NCBI RefSeq assembly: GCF_019279795.1
Contig: NC_056750.1
Span: 700,683,721 to 700,747,720, forward strand
Source: Protopterus annectens
Taxonomy: Eukaryota > Chordata > Ceratodontiformes > Protopteridae
Direction of reading: 5' to 3'
DNA: 64,000 nucleotides
Shown here: positions 44,701 through 54,326 of the stretch, piece by piece
Numbering within the stretch: position 1 is the stretch's first letter
Layout of the letters: each line of letters begins with the position of its first letter
Notes under the pieces: generated by a model
Told to the model about the DNA's origin: nothing
The model's input: the letters and a program-made list of their open reading frames with translations, nothing else
Database searches by the model: none
Program-made: the position numbers and the translations under genes

Positions 44701-44811
44701 GGACAGAGGCACAGGGAACTAATCTAAGGGGGAGGCGAAAGCCAACACATTCCGGCTAGGCTTATAAATGCCTTCGAGCAGATAGCCTAGTACCTACCTA
44801 TGAACCTATGA
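41781..44811 (+). mobile_element. CR1-like LINE, nearly complete ORF2
   Basis: About 3.0 kb on the plus strand. ORF2 starts in the endonuclease near 41890 and runs through RT to about 44640. The 3' UTR ends in CCTATGAACCTATGAC (44796-44811), resembling the short direct repeats at CR1 3' ends. Because the 5' end reaches the beginning of the endonuclease, this is the longest LINE copy here. The related fragments at 3240-4330, 4640-6715, 38215-38510 and 45945-46135 are much shorter. Confidence 0.85.
41890..44640 (+). pseudogene. CR1-like ORF2: endonuclease and reverse transcriptase (broken)
   Basis: Endonuclease (apurinic type): LRVMLLNVRSLN, a stop at 41932, then an open frame of 236 residues (41933-42643) with AVTETWF, PGYNSYHTFR, ACYRSP, LILGDFNYP and the SDHKLITLDI end, so the catalytic Glu, Asp and His boxes are present. 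A frameshift near 42600 leads to 42598-43113 (linker, KPVWWTPAIN). RT follows in frames 43197-43403 and 43410-43721 (GFVKGRSC, DLAKSFDTIPHS) and 43699-44172 (GVPQGSVLGPLLF, KFADDCKLG active site). A 32-bp tandem duplication at 44080-44143 shifts the frame, and the C-terminal part is open at 44139-44624. At least four disabling changes; not functional. Confidence 0.87.
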
Positions 44812-45944
44812 CAGAGGATATAGGTATTACATCAAGGGCAGGCACACAAACATTTGACAGGGAGGGTGTAGATGCAAAAGGTGTTCCACAGAGGAAGTAC
44901 GCAGACAAAACATGGACAAATGGTGATTGGGAGGATTGGACAACAGGGTAGGGTGGCACATAAGGAAGGGCAACACCATGATGGGGACAAAACTGTCCAT
45001 ATAGGGTAATCACCCAGAACTCCATCATGTCTTGATTGACATCATGGGTGGGCTCGGCTACTGGTAGCCCAGTGGTTGGGGCTCTGTGGCTATATTTATC
45101 TGTTAGCTGCATTGTGGTGTGTTCCATGGTAGCAGTCCAGACTTCGAGGCCAATTCAGACATAACAAAGCACTGCACCTCCCACTGGTGACCCAAGAGGG
45201 ACCATCTCTGTGCCCCCCCCAGACAATCAGCACCAGAGCCCTCCATTCAGTTCCCACAGGATGACCTTTCAGAAGTTAGTAAGGAGGGCAGTGCAGTTTG
45301 ACATGGTCACTGCTGCACCACATTCTGCTCATGACTGATGTTGTAGAATAAATTAACATAAATGGAGAAAAACAACAAAAAAATAAAAAGAAGATGATGA
45401 AAGAGGATAAAACAGGACAGAAGCAGCAATGAGTAATACTATGTACATTTTTGTTCTACAAGCTCTGGAAAGAGTGAAATGCAGTCAGATGAACAACGGT
45501 GATGTAAATCCTTGGGAAACTGCTGTGATAATACTAGGTGATAACACTTGGGCATATTACTGTCTGTGGTCCTGTCACCACTATACAGGACAGTGGCACA
45601 GGCTGTAGATGGTGAACAGTGTCTGTGTAATGGACAACGAAATGAGTGGCACAGATTATACCAATGAACTGCACTTTGCCATTATCATCACCCCCCCCCT
45701 TTTTCTCATCTGTTCTACATGGGGTAAGGGTGTTGAATCAACTGCCACCATATTTCTTGATTTAGTGCCACTCTCCAACATTCCTCAGTGCAACCCAACC
45801 CAATTGTGTCCCTATGTATCATGGTCATTTATTAGGATGGGGTATGTTAGGAAGACTTTAGAAGTTATGTGGGGGTATATTAGTTTGGACATTACTGTCT
45901 GCCTGTATCAGAGACACAGAGGGCCAGACATGGGGTTAATTTCC
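44812..45944. other. No gene recognised (about 1.1 kb)
   Basis: Mixed-composition sequence. ORFs at 44798-45127 (minus) and 45609-45974 (plus) are about 110-120 residues long without recognisable domains. A C homopolymer is at 45692-45700. I do not support a gene here. Confidence 0.45.
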
Positions 45945-46135
45945 CATGCATTGGTTAAGGTTACACTTCAGTAGGGTTAGGAATGGCCTGTTCTTCATAT
46001 GGATAGGGAGCCTGTTTCAGAGCATGGGGATCCTCTGAGACACATCTGTCTTGCCAACATGTCTTATTTATGTCACAAGCAAAATTTAAATCCTTGGATC
46101 TAGTGGTTCTGATGATCATCATTTTGTTGACAACC
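45945..46135 (-). mobile_element. CR1-like LINE 3' remnant
   Basis: Matches 38240-38420 and 3440-3580: GGAGCCTGTTTCAGAG, then CCAACATGTCTTATTTATGT and CTTGGATCTAGTGGTTCTG. It is cut off by the Rex1-like LINE that begins at about 46136. Confidence 0.55.
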
Positions 46136-47488
46136 CAGGGGCACGATTCTGTTTGTGGACTTTAGCTGTGCATTTAATACAATAATTCCAAAACTTCTTC
46201 ACTTGAAACTCTCCCAGCATTCCGTTCCTGCTTCCACCTGTCAATGGATTGCCAATTTTCTAAACAGTAGGAAACAGCAGGTGAAACTGGGGAAATTTAC
46301 ATCTAGCTATCGCGCGATCAATACAGGTGCCCCCAGGGATGTGTGCTCTCCCCACTGCTATTCTCCCTCTACACTAATGACTGCACCTCTAAGGACCCCT
46401 CTGTCAAACTTATTAAATAAGCAGACGATACAGATGTCATCGGGCTCATCAAGAATGGTGATGAGTCTGCTTACAGATGGGAGGTTTAGCAGCTGGCCTT
46501 TTGGAGTAGTCAGAATAATCTGGACCTGAACACACTTAAAACTGAGGAGATGACAGTGGACTTTAGGAGTGGTATTACAATATTATCCCACTTCTTTATA
46601 TTTAATACTGCTGTGTCAATTGTGGAATCCATCAAGTTTTTGGCATCTATAATCACCCGGGATTTGAAGTGGGAGACCAATGTAGGGTACATCATAAAAA
46701 AGGCACAACAGCGAATGTACTTTCTGCTACAGCTGAGGAAGTTCAACCTCCCACAAGAGCTGTTGATTCAATTCTATACATCAGTCATTGAGTCTGTTCT
46801 GAGCTCATCCATAATAATGTGGTTTGGATCTCTGTCTAACTGTTGATTCAGTTCTATACATCAGTCGTTGAGTCTGTTCGTAGCTCAACCATAATAATGT
46901 GGTTTGGATCTCTGTCTAATCATGACAAAAATAGGTTACATTGTATAGTCAGGTTTCCCGAAAATGTAATTGGTGTTAGTTTGCCCTCCTTACAGGACCT
47001 GTACTATTCCAGAGTCATGAAAAGGGCAGGGAAAATCATCACTGACCCTTCACATCCAAGCCACCATCTTTTTGAACTATTGCCATCAGCCAGGTGTTAT
47101 AGATTAATTTGCACCAGAACAAGCAGATGTAAGAACAGTTTTTTTCCACAGGCCATCAAGTTCATAAACGGTTAACTCAGTTGAGATATTCTTTTTCCCA
47201 AACCTCCGAGGATTCTACAGTATTGGTTACATATGGTTAATACTTGTTTATTTCAGAGTTTATTTCAGTATTTCTTGACTGAGTTGCACTCCGCACTTTG
47301 TATGTATTTGCATACGTATATTTATTCTTTTGTTTTGTTCTTAATAATTGCATGCATGTCATTTGTCTTCTTCTTAATAGTTTTATGTATGTCATTTATA
47401 TAATTATACTTGGAGAGTCACAGAAACCAGAATTAAATTCCTTGTATGTGTGCATACTTGGCCAATAAATGTTATTCTGATTATCATG
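46136..47488 (+). mobile_element. Rex1-like LINE, 5'-truncated
   Basis: Plus-strand LINE starting inside the RT at FVDFSCAFNTIIPKLLHLKL (46150-46210, motif A). It continues through TGAP and SPHCY (motif B remnant), a KQTIQMS shift over the ADDT site near 46425, the FRSGITILSHFF block (46558), FLASIITRDLKWE (46637), KKAQQRMYFLLQLRKFNLPQ (46697-46750) and LPSLQDLYYSRVMKRAGKIITDPSHPSHHLFELLPS (46980-47090, C-terminal region; split here only for reading). The 3' UTR ends CCAATAAATGTTATTCTGAT near 47482. It contains an 80-bp tandem duplication. Its 3' UTR is the target of DIRS-D. Confidence 0.75.
46761..46920 (+). repeat. 80-bp tandem duplication inside the Rex1-like LINE
   Basis: 46761-46840 and 46841-46920 are the same segment repeated once, both starting TGTTGATTCA, with about five differences by eye. 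Eighty is not divisible by three, so it shifts the reading frame. Confidence 0.9.
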
Positions 47489-48217
47489 TGCCAAAGGTCC
47501 GTCAGAAGTGGATCTGAGAATGCCTTGTAGGTCATGATTGAGTCTCACAGATCTTGTCTGACACAATCCACCCATCCATTTCTTTGTAGAATGCCCTCAT
47601 TTCCTCTTGCCTTTTTCCTTTCTCTTCTAAATCTTTTTTCACCAGATTGCCATCTGTTTTCCTGCAAATGTGTCTGAACCACTTTAATCTATTCTCTTTG
47701 AGCTTCTCTAAAATTGAAGCTACTTTAGTGATGGTCTGATGTCTACATTTTTTTGTCTGTCCCTTAGTGTGCATCCTACTGTCCATCACAGACACTTCGT
47801 CTCTGTCACCTCTAGCTTCCTCAGCTGCTCTGCCTTCACTACTCAGGCTTCTGTACCATACAGTAGTACTAGTTGCACAGCAATTTTGTACACCTTTTTT
47901 TGCATTCTTCTGTTGCACACTACCTCTGATTGTTTGTTTGACCTCCTCTTTCAGACTTCCCTTCTCCTCAACCACCCCTCCTAGATACTTGAAGCTGTTA
48001 ACCTGATCCAATACTTTCCCTTTTATCTCAATTTTCATCTTCTTAATTCACACAATGAGGAGTTCACTTCACGTAACTCCTGTATACTTCTGCCCGCTTA
48101 CCACACACAGTGGTGCCTTTAAGCAGAAATAACCATAACACCGCAACAAAATGGTGTATCTCCATCTTGAAGTTATCCTTGATCTCAGCCTCTTTAAGAC
48201 CTCAATGTTGGGAAATA
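47251..48217 (+). repeat. 967-bp direct repeat, left copy, flanking DIRS-D
   Basis: Starts TTTCAGAGTTTATTTCAGTA in the Rex1-like 3' UTR, passes through the RTE-like remnant and ends GTTGGGAAATAA at 48217. It is repeated with a few percent divergence at 53360-54326. The left copy is continuous with the rest of the LINE, so it carries the unoccupied DIRS insertion site. Confidence 0.92.
47490..48050 (-). mobile_element. RTE-like LINE C-terminal remnant, left copy
   Basis: Minus-strand frame of 168 residues at 47532-48038: MKIEIKGKVLDQVNSFKYLGG start, then EEKGSLKEEVKQTIRGSV, CATSTTVWYRSLSSEGR, and RLKWFRHICRKTD near the end. This corresponds to the region behind the RT active site in RTE elements and is the same family as 36831-37790. 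There is no 5' part, so it is a fossil. It is duplicated at 53600-54160. Confidence 0.75.
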
Positions 48218-48273
48218 ACCATGACTTACAAAGGGTGGTGAGTAGACTTCTCAAGTCCAAGGCACTGGCCTAA

Positions 48274-49809
48274 ATGCTGCATAGCCCTACTCAACAGTCA
48301 GCGGCTATTCCCATCCCTGCTTCTATTCCTCCTCCGACTCCTCTGAGTTCGGAGCCGGGGCTCGTTGGAGACATGGCTGTCGGTGCGTCGGAGCCGATAC
48401 CTTCCCTTTCGGCTCCGTCGTCTGCTCCGATTTCCTCCTTGGAGGGATCTCTGCGCCGAGCTTCCCTCATCGGCTCCGAGGGGGCGAGTGGCATCAGACC
48501 CTTGTCCGACCCCGTTCTCCCTCTCGGAGCATTGGCGCTGGTGAGTTCGGCTCCAACATCGGCCTCGGAGCAGTCCCTGTCAGTGCCGGGGGGGGTCCTT
48601 GTCTCCTCGGAGCGGGGACCTTCGGCCTTGGCTGATCGGGGCGCCTTTGAGGTCATGCGGAGCGTGCTAGACCCCGTGTCTACCCCACAGTCGGCTCCGT
48701 CAGCTCCTCCTTCTTCAGTGCCTGCGGTGGTTTCTACCCACCCCCTCATAACAGACCATAGAAAGCCAGCTCCTCAGGTTTCCCCATTGGGAATATCCTC
48801 TTCTTCCGAGGCTTCTCCTGATCCGGTAGGAGAACCCCCTCGGAAGAGACAGTGCAAGAGGAAGCACATTGACTCCCCTAAGTCTATCACCTCTGGCACT
48901 GACTTAGAGGAATCTGAAGGTTCCCCTCGGTCCCCCTCTGAGGATGTCTCTTTTGCTGACATCCTTGAAATCCTTAAACAGAGGGGGAACTGGCCTGCCC
49001 TTAACCCTTCAGAGGACGAGTCGGTCTACCTTGAGGCGTTTGGCTCTCGCCCTTCCACCTCCTGGGTGTCTCCTCCCTTTGACCCCCTCATGGAACTGGT
49101 GGCAAGGAAGGCTTGGATGGCCCCTGATTCGGTGGAACCTACCCCAAGGAGGCCGTCAAAATTTATTACTGCCCCAAAAGAGAAACAGTTCTTATCCAAA
49201 GGTGTCTCTGTTGATGCCATGGTGGTGGCCGCAGCCACTAAGAAGGAATTAGCCGATCCTTCGGTACCTGTTCATCCTCCTAATAAGGAGTCTAGGACCA
49301 TGGACTTTAGGTACGGCAAGCGGATGTTTTCCTCAGCGACCTTTGCCATGCGGTCGCTGAACTACTTGTGTCACTTCACCCATCTCCAGAGGGATTTACT
49401 CAAGGATATGGGTGAGGCTATGCAGGATCCAGCAGCTGAGGGGTTCCAAGACAAAATGAACTCTCAGTTGGCAACCCTGAATTTGATTGTCAACTCCTCC
49501 ATGCGGCTTATCTCATATGCGGCTGATGGGGCGAGTAGGGCCGCGGGCACAGGTGTAGCTTTACGACACCATGCCTGGATGTGGCTTTGCAATTTTGCGG
49601 ACCCTTTCAAGACGTCCTTCACCAATTCCCCCTTTGATGGATCAATAATGTTTGGACCTCAGGTGAAGAATACATTGACTAGGTGCGAGCAGGAAGGTAA
49701 GACTCTCTCTGCCGTGGGAGTCCATTTTTCTACCCCTTCCAGACCTTATCCCAAAGGTCAGAGGGGGGGGGAATGTGGTTCCGCAAACCACAAGGAGTCT
49801 CATATATGA
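48274..49809 (+). pseudogene. DIRS-D Gag, truncated at the N-terminus
   Basis: 511 open residues. They start in the Ser/Pro/Ala-rich part and pass through RKRQCKRKH (basic, about residues 195-205), an acidic SEDVSFADILEILKQRG block, and VDAMVVAAATKKELADPSV. ALRHHAWMWLCNFADPFK and FGPQVKNTL follow, then an Arg/Gly-rich tail. The Cys/His module known from A, B, E and F is lost with the truncated left end. The chosen first Met is merely the first in the remaining frame, not the real start. Confidence 0.85.
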
Positions 49810-51735
49810 CGCACAAAGTTGATTCCCTTCTAGAGGCAGAGGGGGGAACAACAATCGATGCCGCCCTAGGGGCAGAGATGGTCCACAAAACCAGGGTAGC
49901 AGAGAAACTTTCTCTGATAAACCCTTTCAGCATCCCTGAGGAGCTGCCCGGCTGTCCACCTTCGGAGGCAGTCGGGGGAAGATTATCACTGTACCCAAAA
50001 GCCTGGCTTTCCCTCACTCAAGACAAATGGGTACAGTCGATCATATCCGAGGGTTACAAAATCCCCTTTATTCACATCCCATCCCAACCCAAAGGATCCC
50101 TTCCAGACGTTTCACCCAGTCTAAGGGAACAAGCAGCGTTAGAAATATCAAATCTGCTGTCAAAAAGAGCTATCCAACCAGTCCCAGCAGACCAGCAAGG
50201 ATCCGGAATCTACTCCAAATTCTTTTTGGTACCAAAAAAAACAGGGGACTGGAGACCAATACTGGATCTCAGCAAGCTAAACAAGTATGTGAAGAAAACA
50301 AAATTCCAGATGGTCACGCTATAGTCCATTCTACCCTTCTTGGGTCAGGACAATTGGATGTGCTCAATAGACCTTCAGGATGCGTACTACCATATCAAAA
50401 TGCACAGATGCTCCAGAAGGTTTCTCCGCTTCAGGCTGGGAGCCAGTCACTACCAGTTCAGAGCCCTGCCCTTTGGTCTCACTACAGCCCCCCGAGTGTT
50501 CACCAAATGTATGGCAGTGATTGCTGCTCACTTGAGACGTCAAGGATTCCAGGTGTTTCCATATTTGGATGACTGGCGCCTTACCGCCACAACCAGGCAT
50601 CAACTTCTTCTATCCAGAGACTTCACCATCCAAACTTGCCAAGCTCTAGACATTTCAATAAATTTCGAAAAATCTGCCTTGTCGCCTTGTCAATCTATTA
50701 CCTTTATAGGCGCCACCTTAGACACAGTTCATCTTTCCGCCAGACTAACAGAGCAAAGAGTATCAGATATCCGCAAACAAGTTTACCTTCTACTTCAATG
50801 CAACAAGATCAAAGCCAGGGTAGTCTTGAAGGTATTAGGACTCATGGCAGCTACTATTACACTCCTCCCCTTAGCTCGTTTTCACATGCGGATCCTCCAG
50901 TGGATGCTGTTTACTCAATGGTCCTTTCAACAGCTTCCGATGTCTCACATCATCCTGCTAACCCAATCATGCAAGAATCACCTGTCTTGGTGGATCACAT
51001 CACCTCAAGTTCTCCAGGGCAGACCCTTCATCCCCCCCCCAATCGCCACGGTGACGACGGACGCCTCCCTGATCGGGTGGGGGCATTATCAGGGCAGGAC
51101 AGTCCAGGGCACGTGGCAATCTTTCGAGTGCCACTTGCACATAAATGTCTTAGAGATGAGAGCAGTGCTTTTAGCGTTGCAAGCCCTTCAGGACTCTCTT
51201 CCCACAGGGACTATTGCAATTCAGACGGACAACATGTCCATAGTGTGGTACATCAACAAACAGGGCGGAACCAAGTCCTACCCCTTATGTCGTGAGGCAC
51301 TCAGACTTTGGCAATGGGCGATTTCCTCTCAGCGTTTTCTGATAGCAACGCACATTCTCAGGAAGTCCAACGTGATTGCGGACAAGTTGAGCAGGGCTAT
51401 TCTCATGCCTCACGAGTGGTCTCTAAAAAAAATCAGTGCTGGAAGAAATCTTTCGAAGATGGGGCCGGCCTTGCTGCGATCTTTTTGCTACTCCCCAAAA
51501 CAGCAAGTGTCACGACTTCTTCACCCTCTTCCCTTTACCAGGCCAACGCACCAGAGACGCTCTAGTCCATGATTGGCCCCGGGGACTTCTGTATGCTTTC
51601 CCCCCCTTTCCACTGATCTCTCAATTAATTCAGAAAGCTATCGCCTTGAGAGTCACCATGATCCTCATTGCCCCTTACTGGCCTCGACAGATATGGTTTC
51701 TGTTCCTCCATCATTACCTCTTGGAGCAGCCTTGA
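49773..51735 (+). pseudogene. DIRS-D reverse transcriptase-RNase H and methyltransferase-like region (one stop, one frameshift)
   Basis: The frame opens at 49773, overlapping the Gag end. Fingers: FFLVPKKTGDWRPILDLSKLN. A TAG at 50322-50324 replaces the CAG codon of DIRS-A. The same frame continues from 50340 to 51572 with DLQDAYYHIKM (motif A), FRALPFGLTTAPRVFT (motif B) and PYLDDW (50562-50573). RNase H follows (TTDASLIGWG, NVLEMRA, QTDNMS, VIADKLSR). An A homopolymer near 51425-51432 shifts the frame, and the CCDLFATPQN to APYWPRQIW region continues at 51436-51735. Catalytic residues are all present. Confidence 0.88.
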
Positions 51736-52828
51736 CCCACCAGTTGGGCCAGCTGCACCAGTCCCTCCAAAATCTCAACCTCACAGTGTGGTTTCTCCGA
51801 TTCCTACCCTAGCCAGGCTTCCCTTAATCTCTCATTCGGTCCGTAACATCCTGATAGCCTCTCATAAGTCTTCTACCAGAAGGATTTACAATAGTAAGTG
51901 GAAGCATTTTTCCTTCTGGGCAGCATCAAAAAATATAGACCCCTTCACTGCACCTTTCCAATCTATCCTAGACTTCCTGGCAGAGCTCTTTCATTTAGGC
52001 TCTTCCTCATGTACCATTAGAGTACAACTAGCTGCTATATCTAACTTTCATGTAGGTTTCTCGGACTCCAGTATCATGTCCCATAAACTCTGCAAAGCCT
52101 TTCTAAGAGGTGTCTTTTTGCTCAAGCCCCCAATCAAAGACCCCCCACCTCAGTGGGACTTGAATTTGGTCCTAGCATCCTTGATTCTCCCCCCCTTCGA
52201 ACCTGCGGCTTCATGCCCTCTTAAGTTGCTCTCATGGAAAACACTTTTTCTAGTAGCCATAACATCAGCTAGAAGGGTATCTGAACTTCATGCTGTTTGC
52301 AGTCGTCCTCCTTACTTAGTTTTCCATAAAGACAGGGTGTCCCTCCGTACTAATCCGTCCTTCTTGCCTAAGGTTTCCTCTGAGGCAAACCTAAACCAGA
52401 CGATTGATCTCCCCATCTTCTTCCCTGATTATTCCAACAGGTCGGAACAAAAGTTACATTTTCTAGATGTTCATCGCCATCTTCGATATTATTTAGACAG
52501 GACTAAACAGTTCAGGAAATCTGACCAGCTCTTCCTGTCTTATGCGGAAGGGAAATTGGGCCTTCCAGTTACTAAAGTGTCCCTTTCAAGATGGCTTACC
52601 TCTATAATTACCTTCATCTATGAAATCAGACATCAAAAACTGCCTTCAAGACCTAGAGGTCATTCAACTAGGGCATTAGCTACATCTGTAGCTTTTCAGG
52701 ACAGGCTACCAATAGATTCCATTTGTGCAGCAGCCACATGGGCTTCTCCTCATACTTTTATCTCACATTACAAATTGGATATGGCCTCCAGAAACCGTGC
52801 CAACGTTCTCAAGAGTCTGTTCCGATAA
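51668..52828 (+). CDS. DIRS-D tyrosine recombinase (intact frame)
   Basis: 386 residues without stop or frameshift, overlapping the end of the RT frame in another phase as expected for DIRS. The N-terminal DNA-binding domain starts around residue 57 (SVRNILIASHKSSTRRIYN) and the catalytic domain around 170. Tetrad residues are Arg in SARRVSEL (about 200), His-x-x-Arg in GHSTRA (about 330), Trp in AATWAS (about 358) and Tyr in SHYKLD (codon 52769-52771). The enzyme would insert circular DIRS DNA into GTT-type targets. Compared with DIRS-A, E, B and C, this is the only uninterrupted recombinase in the window, but the element cannot move by itself because it has lost its left end. Confidence 0.92.
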   Translation: MPLTGLDRYGFCSSIITSWSSLDPPVGPAAPVPPKSQPHSVVSPIPTLARLPLISHSVRNILIASHKSSTRRIYNSKWKHFSFWAASKNIDPFTAPFQSILDFLAELFHLGSSSCTIRVQLAAISNFHVGFSDSSIMSHKLCKAFLRGVFLLKPPIKDPPPQWDLNLVLASLILPPFEPAASCPLKLLSWKTLFLVAITSARRVSELHAVCSRPPYLVFHKDRVSLRTNPSFLPKVSSEANLNQTIDLPIFFPDYSNRSEQKLHFLDVHRHLRYYLDRTKQFRKSDQLFLSYAEGKLGLPVTKVSLSRWLTSIITFIYEIRHQKLPSRPRGHSTRALATSVAFQDRLPIDSICAAATWASPHTFISHYKLDMASRNRANVLKSLFR

Positions 52829-52859
52829 GCCACCCGGGGTAAGGTGCTAGGGACGCGGT

Positions 52860-52965
52860 CCCATCCAGCAAGAATGAAGGCGAGATTGACAACTTAACAT
52901 TGAGAAGTTATGTACCTACCATAACGTTCCATGTTAGTTGTCTTCTTCTCGCCTTCTTTCTTGCA
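52860..52965 (+). repeat. DIRS-D internal complementary region
   Basis: 52901-52965 matches the reverse complement of the right tip at 53290-53354 and contains the same extra TTC triplet that distinguishes D from A. The left part (52860-52900) corresponds to the left tip of A, which D itself has lost. Junction: TTAACAT|TGAGAAGTTATG. Confidence 0.92.
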
Positions 52966-53163
52966 TCCCACCCTCCTTCCCCCTAGCCTGGACAGACCGA
53001 TAGGAATTTTTGGGATCTTCCATTGGGGTTTTCCTTCCCACATATTCTACCACCTCTATTCCCACTTTTATGTTTGTGGTAGCTTACATACAGGTTTATA
53101 TAGAGGTGGGTTCTTTTTCTCTCTTCTCCATACTATGGAGACCAGAACTGCTTGGTTTTAGCT

Positions 53164-53355
53164 ATCAAACGAGATCTGAGTAGTTACCGCCTAGCATTGT
53201 GGGATATAGGGGAGCCTCGAGACGCTGGAATTAGCTCTCGAGCTTTAGTATTGGCTGAGTCGGAGCCGAGGATCGGCTCCGAACCCATCCAGGAAGAAAG
53301 AAGGCGAGAAGAAGACAACTAACATGGAACGTTATGGTAGGTACATAACTTCTCA
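53164..53355 (-). repeat. DIRS-D right inverted terminal repeat and tip
   Basis: Aligns with 18900-19083 of DIRS-A (ATCAAACGAGATCTG start, GAGTCGGAGCCGAGGATCGG core, CATAACTTCTCA end). There is no left partner because the left end is missing. Confidence 0.9.
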
Positions 53356-53359
53356 TTTC

Positions 53360-54326
53360 TTTCAGAGTTTATTTCAGTATTTCTTGCACTGAGTTGCACT
53401 CTGCACCTTGTATGTATTTGCATACGTATATTTATTCTTTTGTTTTGTTCTTAATTGCATGCATGTAATTTGTCTTCTTCTTAATAGTTTTATGTATGTC
53501 ATTTATATAATTTATACTTGGAGAGTCACAGAAACCAGAGTTAAATTCATTGTATGTGTGCATACTTGGCCAATAAATGTTATTCTGATTATCGTGTGCC
53601 AAAGGTCCGTCAGAAGTGGATCTGAGAATGCCTTGTAGGCCATGATTGACTCTCACAGATCTTGTCTAACACAATCCACCCATCCATTTCTTTGTAGAAT
53701 GCCCTCATTTCCTCTTGCCTTTTTCCTTTCTCTTCTAAATCTTTTTTCACCAGATTGCCATCTGTTTTCCTGCAAATGTGTCTGAACCACTTTAATCTAT
53801 TCTCTTTGAGCTTCTCTAAAATTGAAGCTACTTTAGCGATGGTCGTATGTCTACACTTTTTTGTCTGTCCCTCAGTGTGCATCCTACTGTCCATCTCAGA
53901 CACTTCGTCTCTGTCACCTCTAGCTTCCTCAGCTGCTCTGCCTTCACTACTCAGGCTTCTGTACCATACAGTACTACTAGTTGCACAGCAATTTTGTACA
54001 CCTTTTTTTGCATTCTTCTGTCGCACACTACCTCTGATTGTTTGTTTGACCTCCTCTTTCAGACTTCCCTTCTCCTCAACCACCCCTCCTAGATATCTGA
54101 AGCTGTTAACCTGACCCAATACTTTTCCTTTTATCTCAGTTTTCATCTTCTTAAATCACACAATGAGGAGTTCACTTCACGTAACTCCTGTGTACTTCTG
54201 CCCGCTTACCACACACAGTGGTGCCTTTAAACAGAAATAACCATAACACCGCAACAAAATGGTGTATCTCCATCTTGAAGTTATCCTTGATCTCAGCCTC
54301 TTTAAGACCTCAATGTTGGGAAATAA
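53360..54326 (+). repeat. 967-bp direct repeat, right copy, flanking DIRS-D
   Basis: Second copy of 47251-48217, same length by coordinate count, with scattered substitutions and balanced small indels. It begins right after the DIRS-D right tip, that is, at the insertion point. After 54326 the sequence is unique (CCCTTTATAGATATTTAGG). Confidence 0.92.
53600..54160 (-). mobile_element. RTE-like LINE C-terminal remnant, right copy
   Basis: Duplicate of 47490-48050. The minus frame of 178 residues at 53610-54146 begins MKTEIKGKVLGQVNSF and differs from the left copy at roughly a dozen positions. Fossil sequence, copied as part of the direct repeat. Confidence 0.8.

Larger units (their letters stand above)
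48218..53355 (+). mobile_element. DIRS-D: left-truncated DIRS element
   Basis: Same subfamily as DIRS-A. It begins abruptly at a position equivalent to about 14026 in A, so about 1.1 kb (left ITR, leader, Cys/His module of Gag) is missing. The right side is complete: Gag remainder, RT-RNase H, YR, ICR (52860-52965) and right ITR and tip (53164-53355). It is the best preserved DIRS copy in the window. The right tip lies at a GTT-containing site of the Rex1-like 3' UTR. It is sandwiched by 967-bp direct repeats (47251-48217 and 53360-54326). Confidence 0.92.

Noticed and set aside
44798-45127. 109-residue minus-strand ORF as a possible gene
   Set aside because: No domain, low complexity in parts, and no neighbouring support; likely chance.
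48291-48749. 152-residue antisense ORF opposite DIRS-D gag
   Set aside because: It is a GC-rich shadow of the Ser/Pro/Ala-rich gag frame; its composition mirrors the sense codons and no family motif is present. The same holds for 13697-13993 and 14238-14555 in DIRS-A.
48218-53355. Ngaro- or PAT-type split direct repeats as explanation of the DIRS-D flanks
   Set aside because: The 967-bp repeats consist of Rex1-like and RTE-like LINE sequence unrelated to the element, and the related DIRS-A has inverted termini without such repeats.
53755-54114. Plus-strand ORFs at 47739-48006 and 53755-54114
   Set aside because: They are Ser/Leu-rich shadows of the minus-strand RTE-like remnant, which has clear family motifs.
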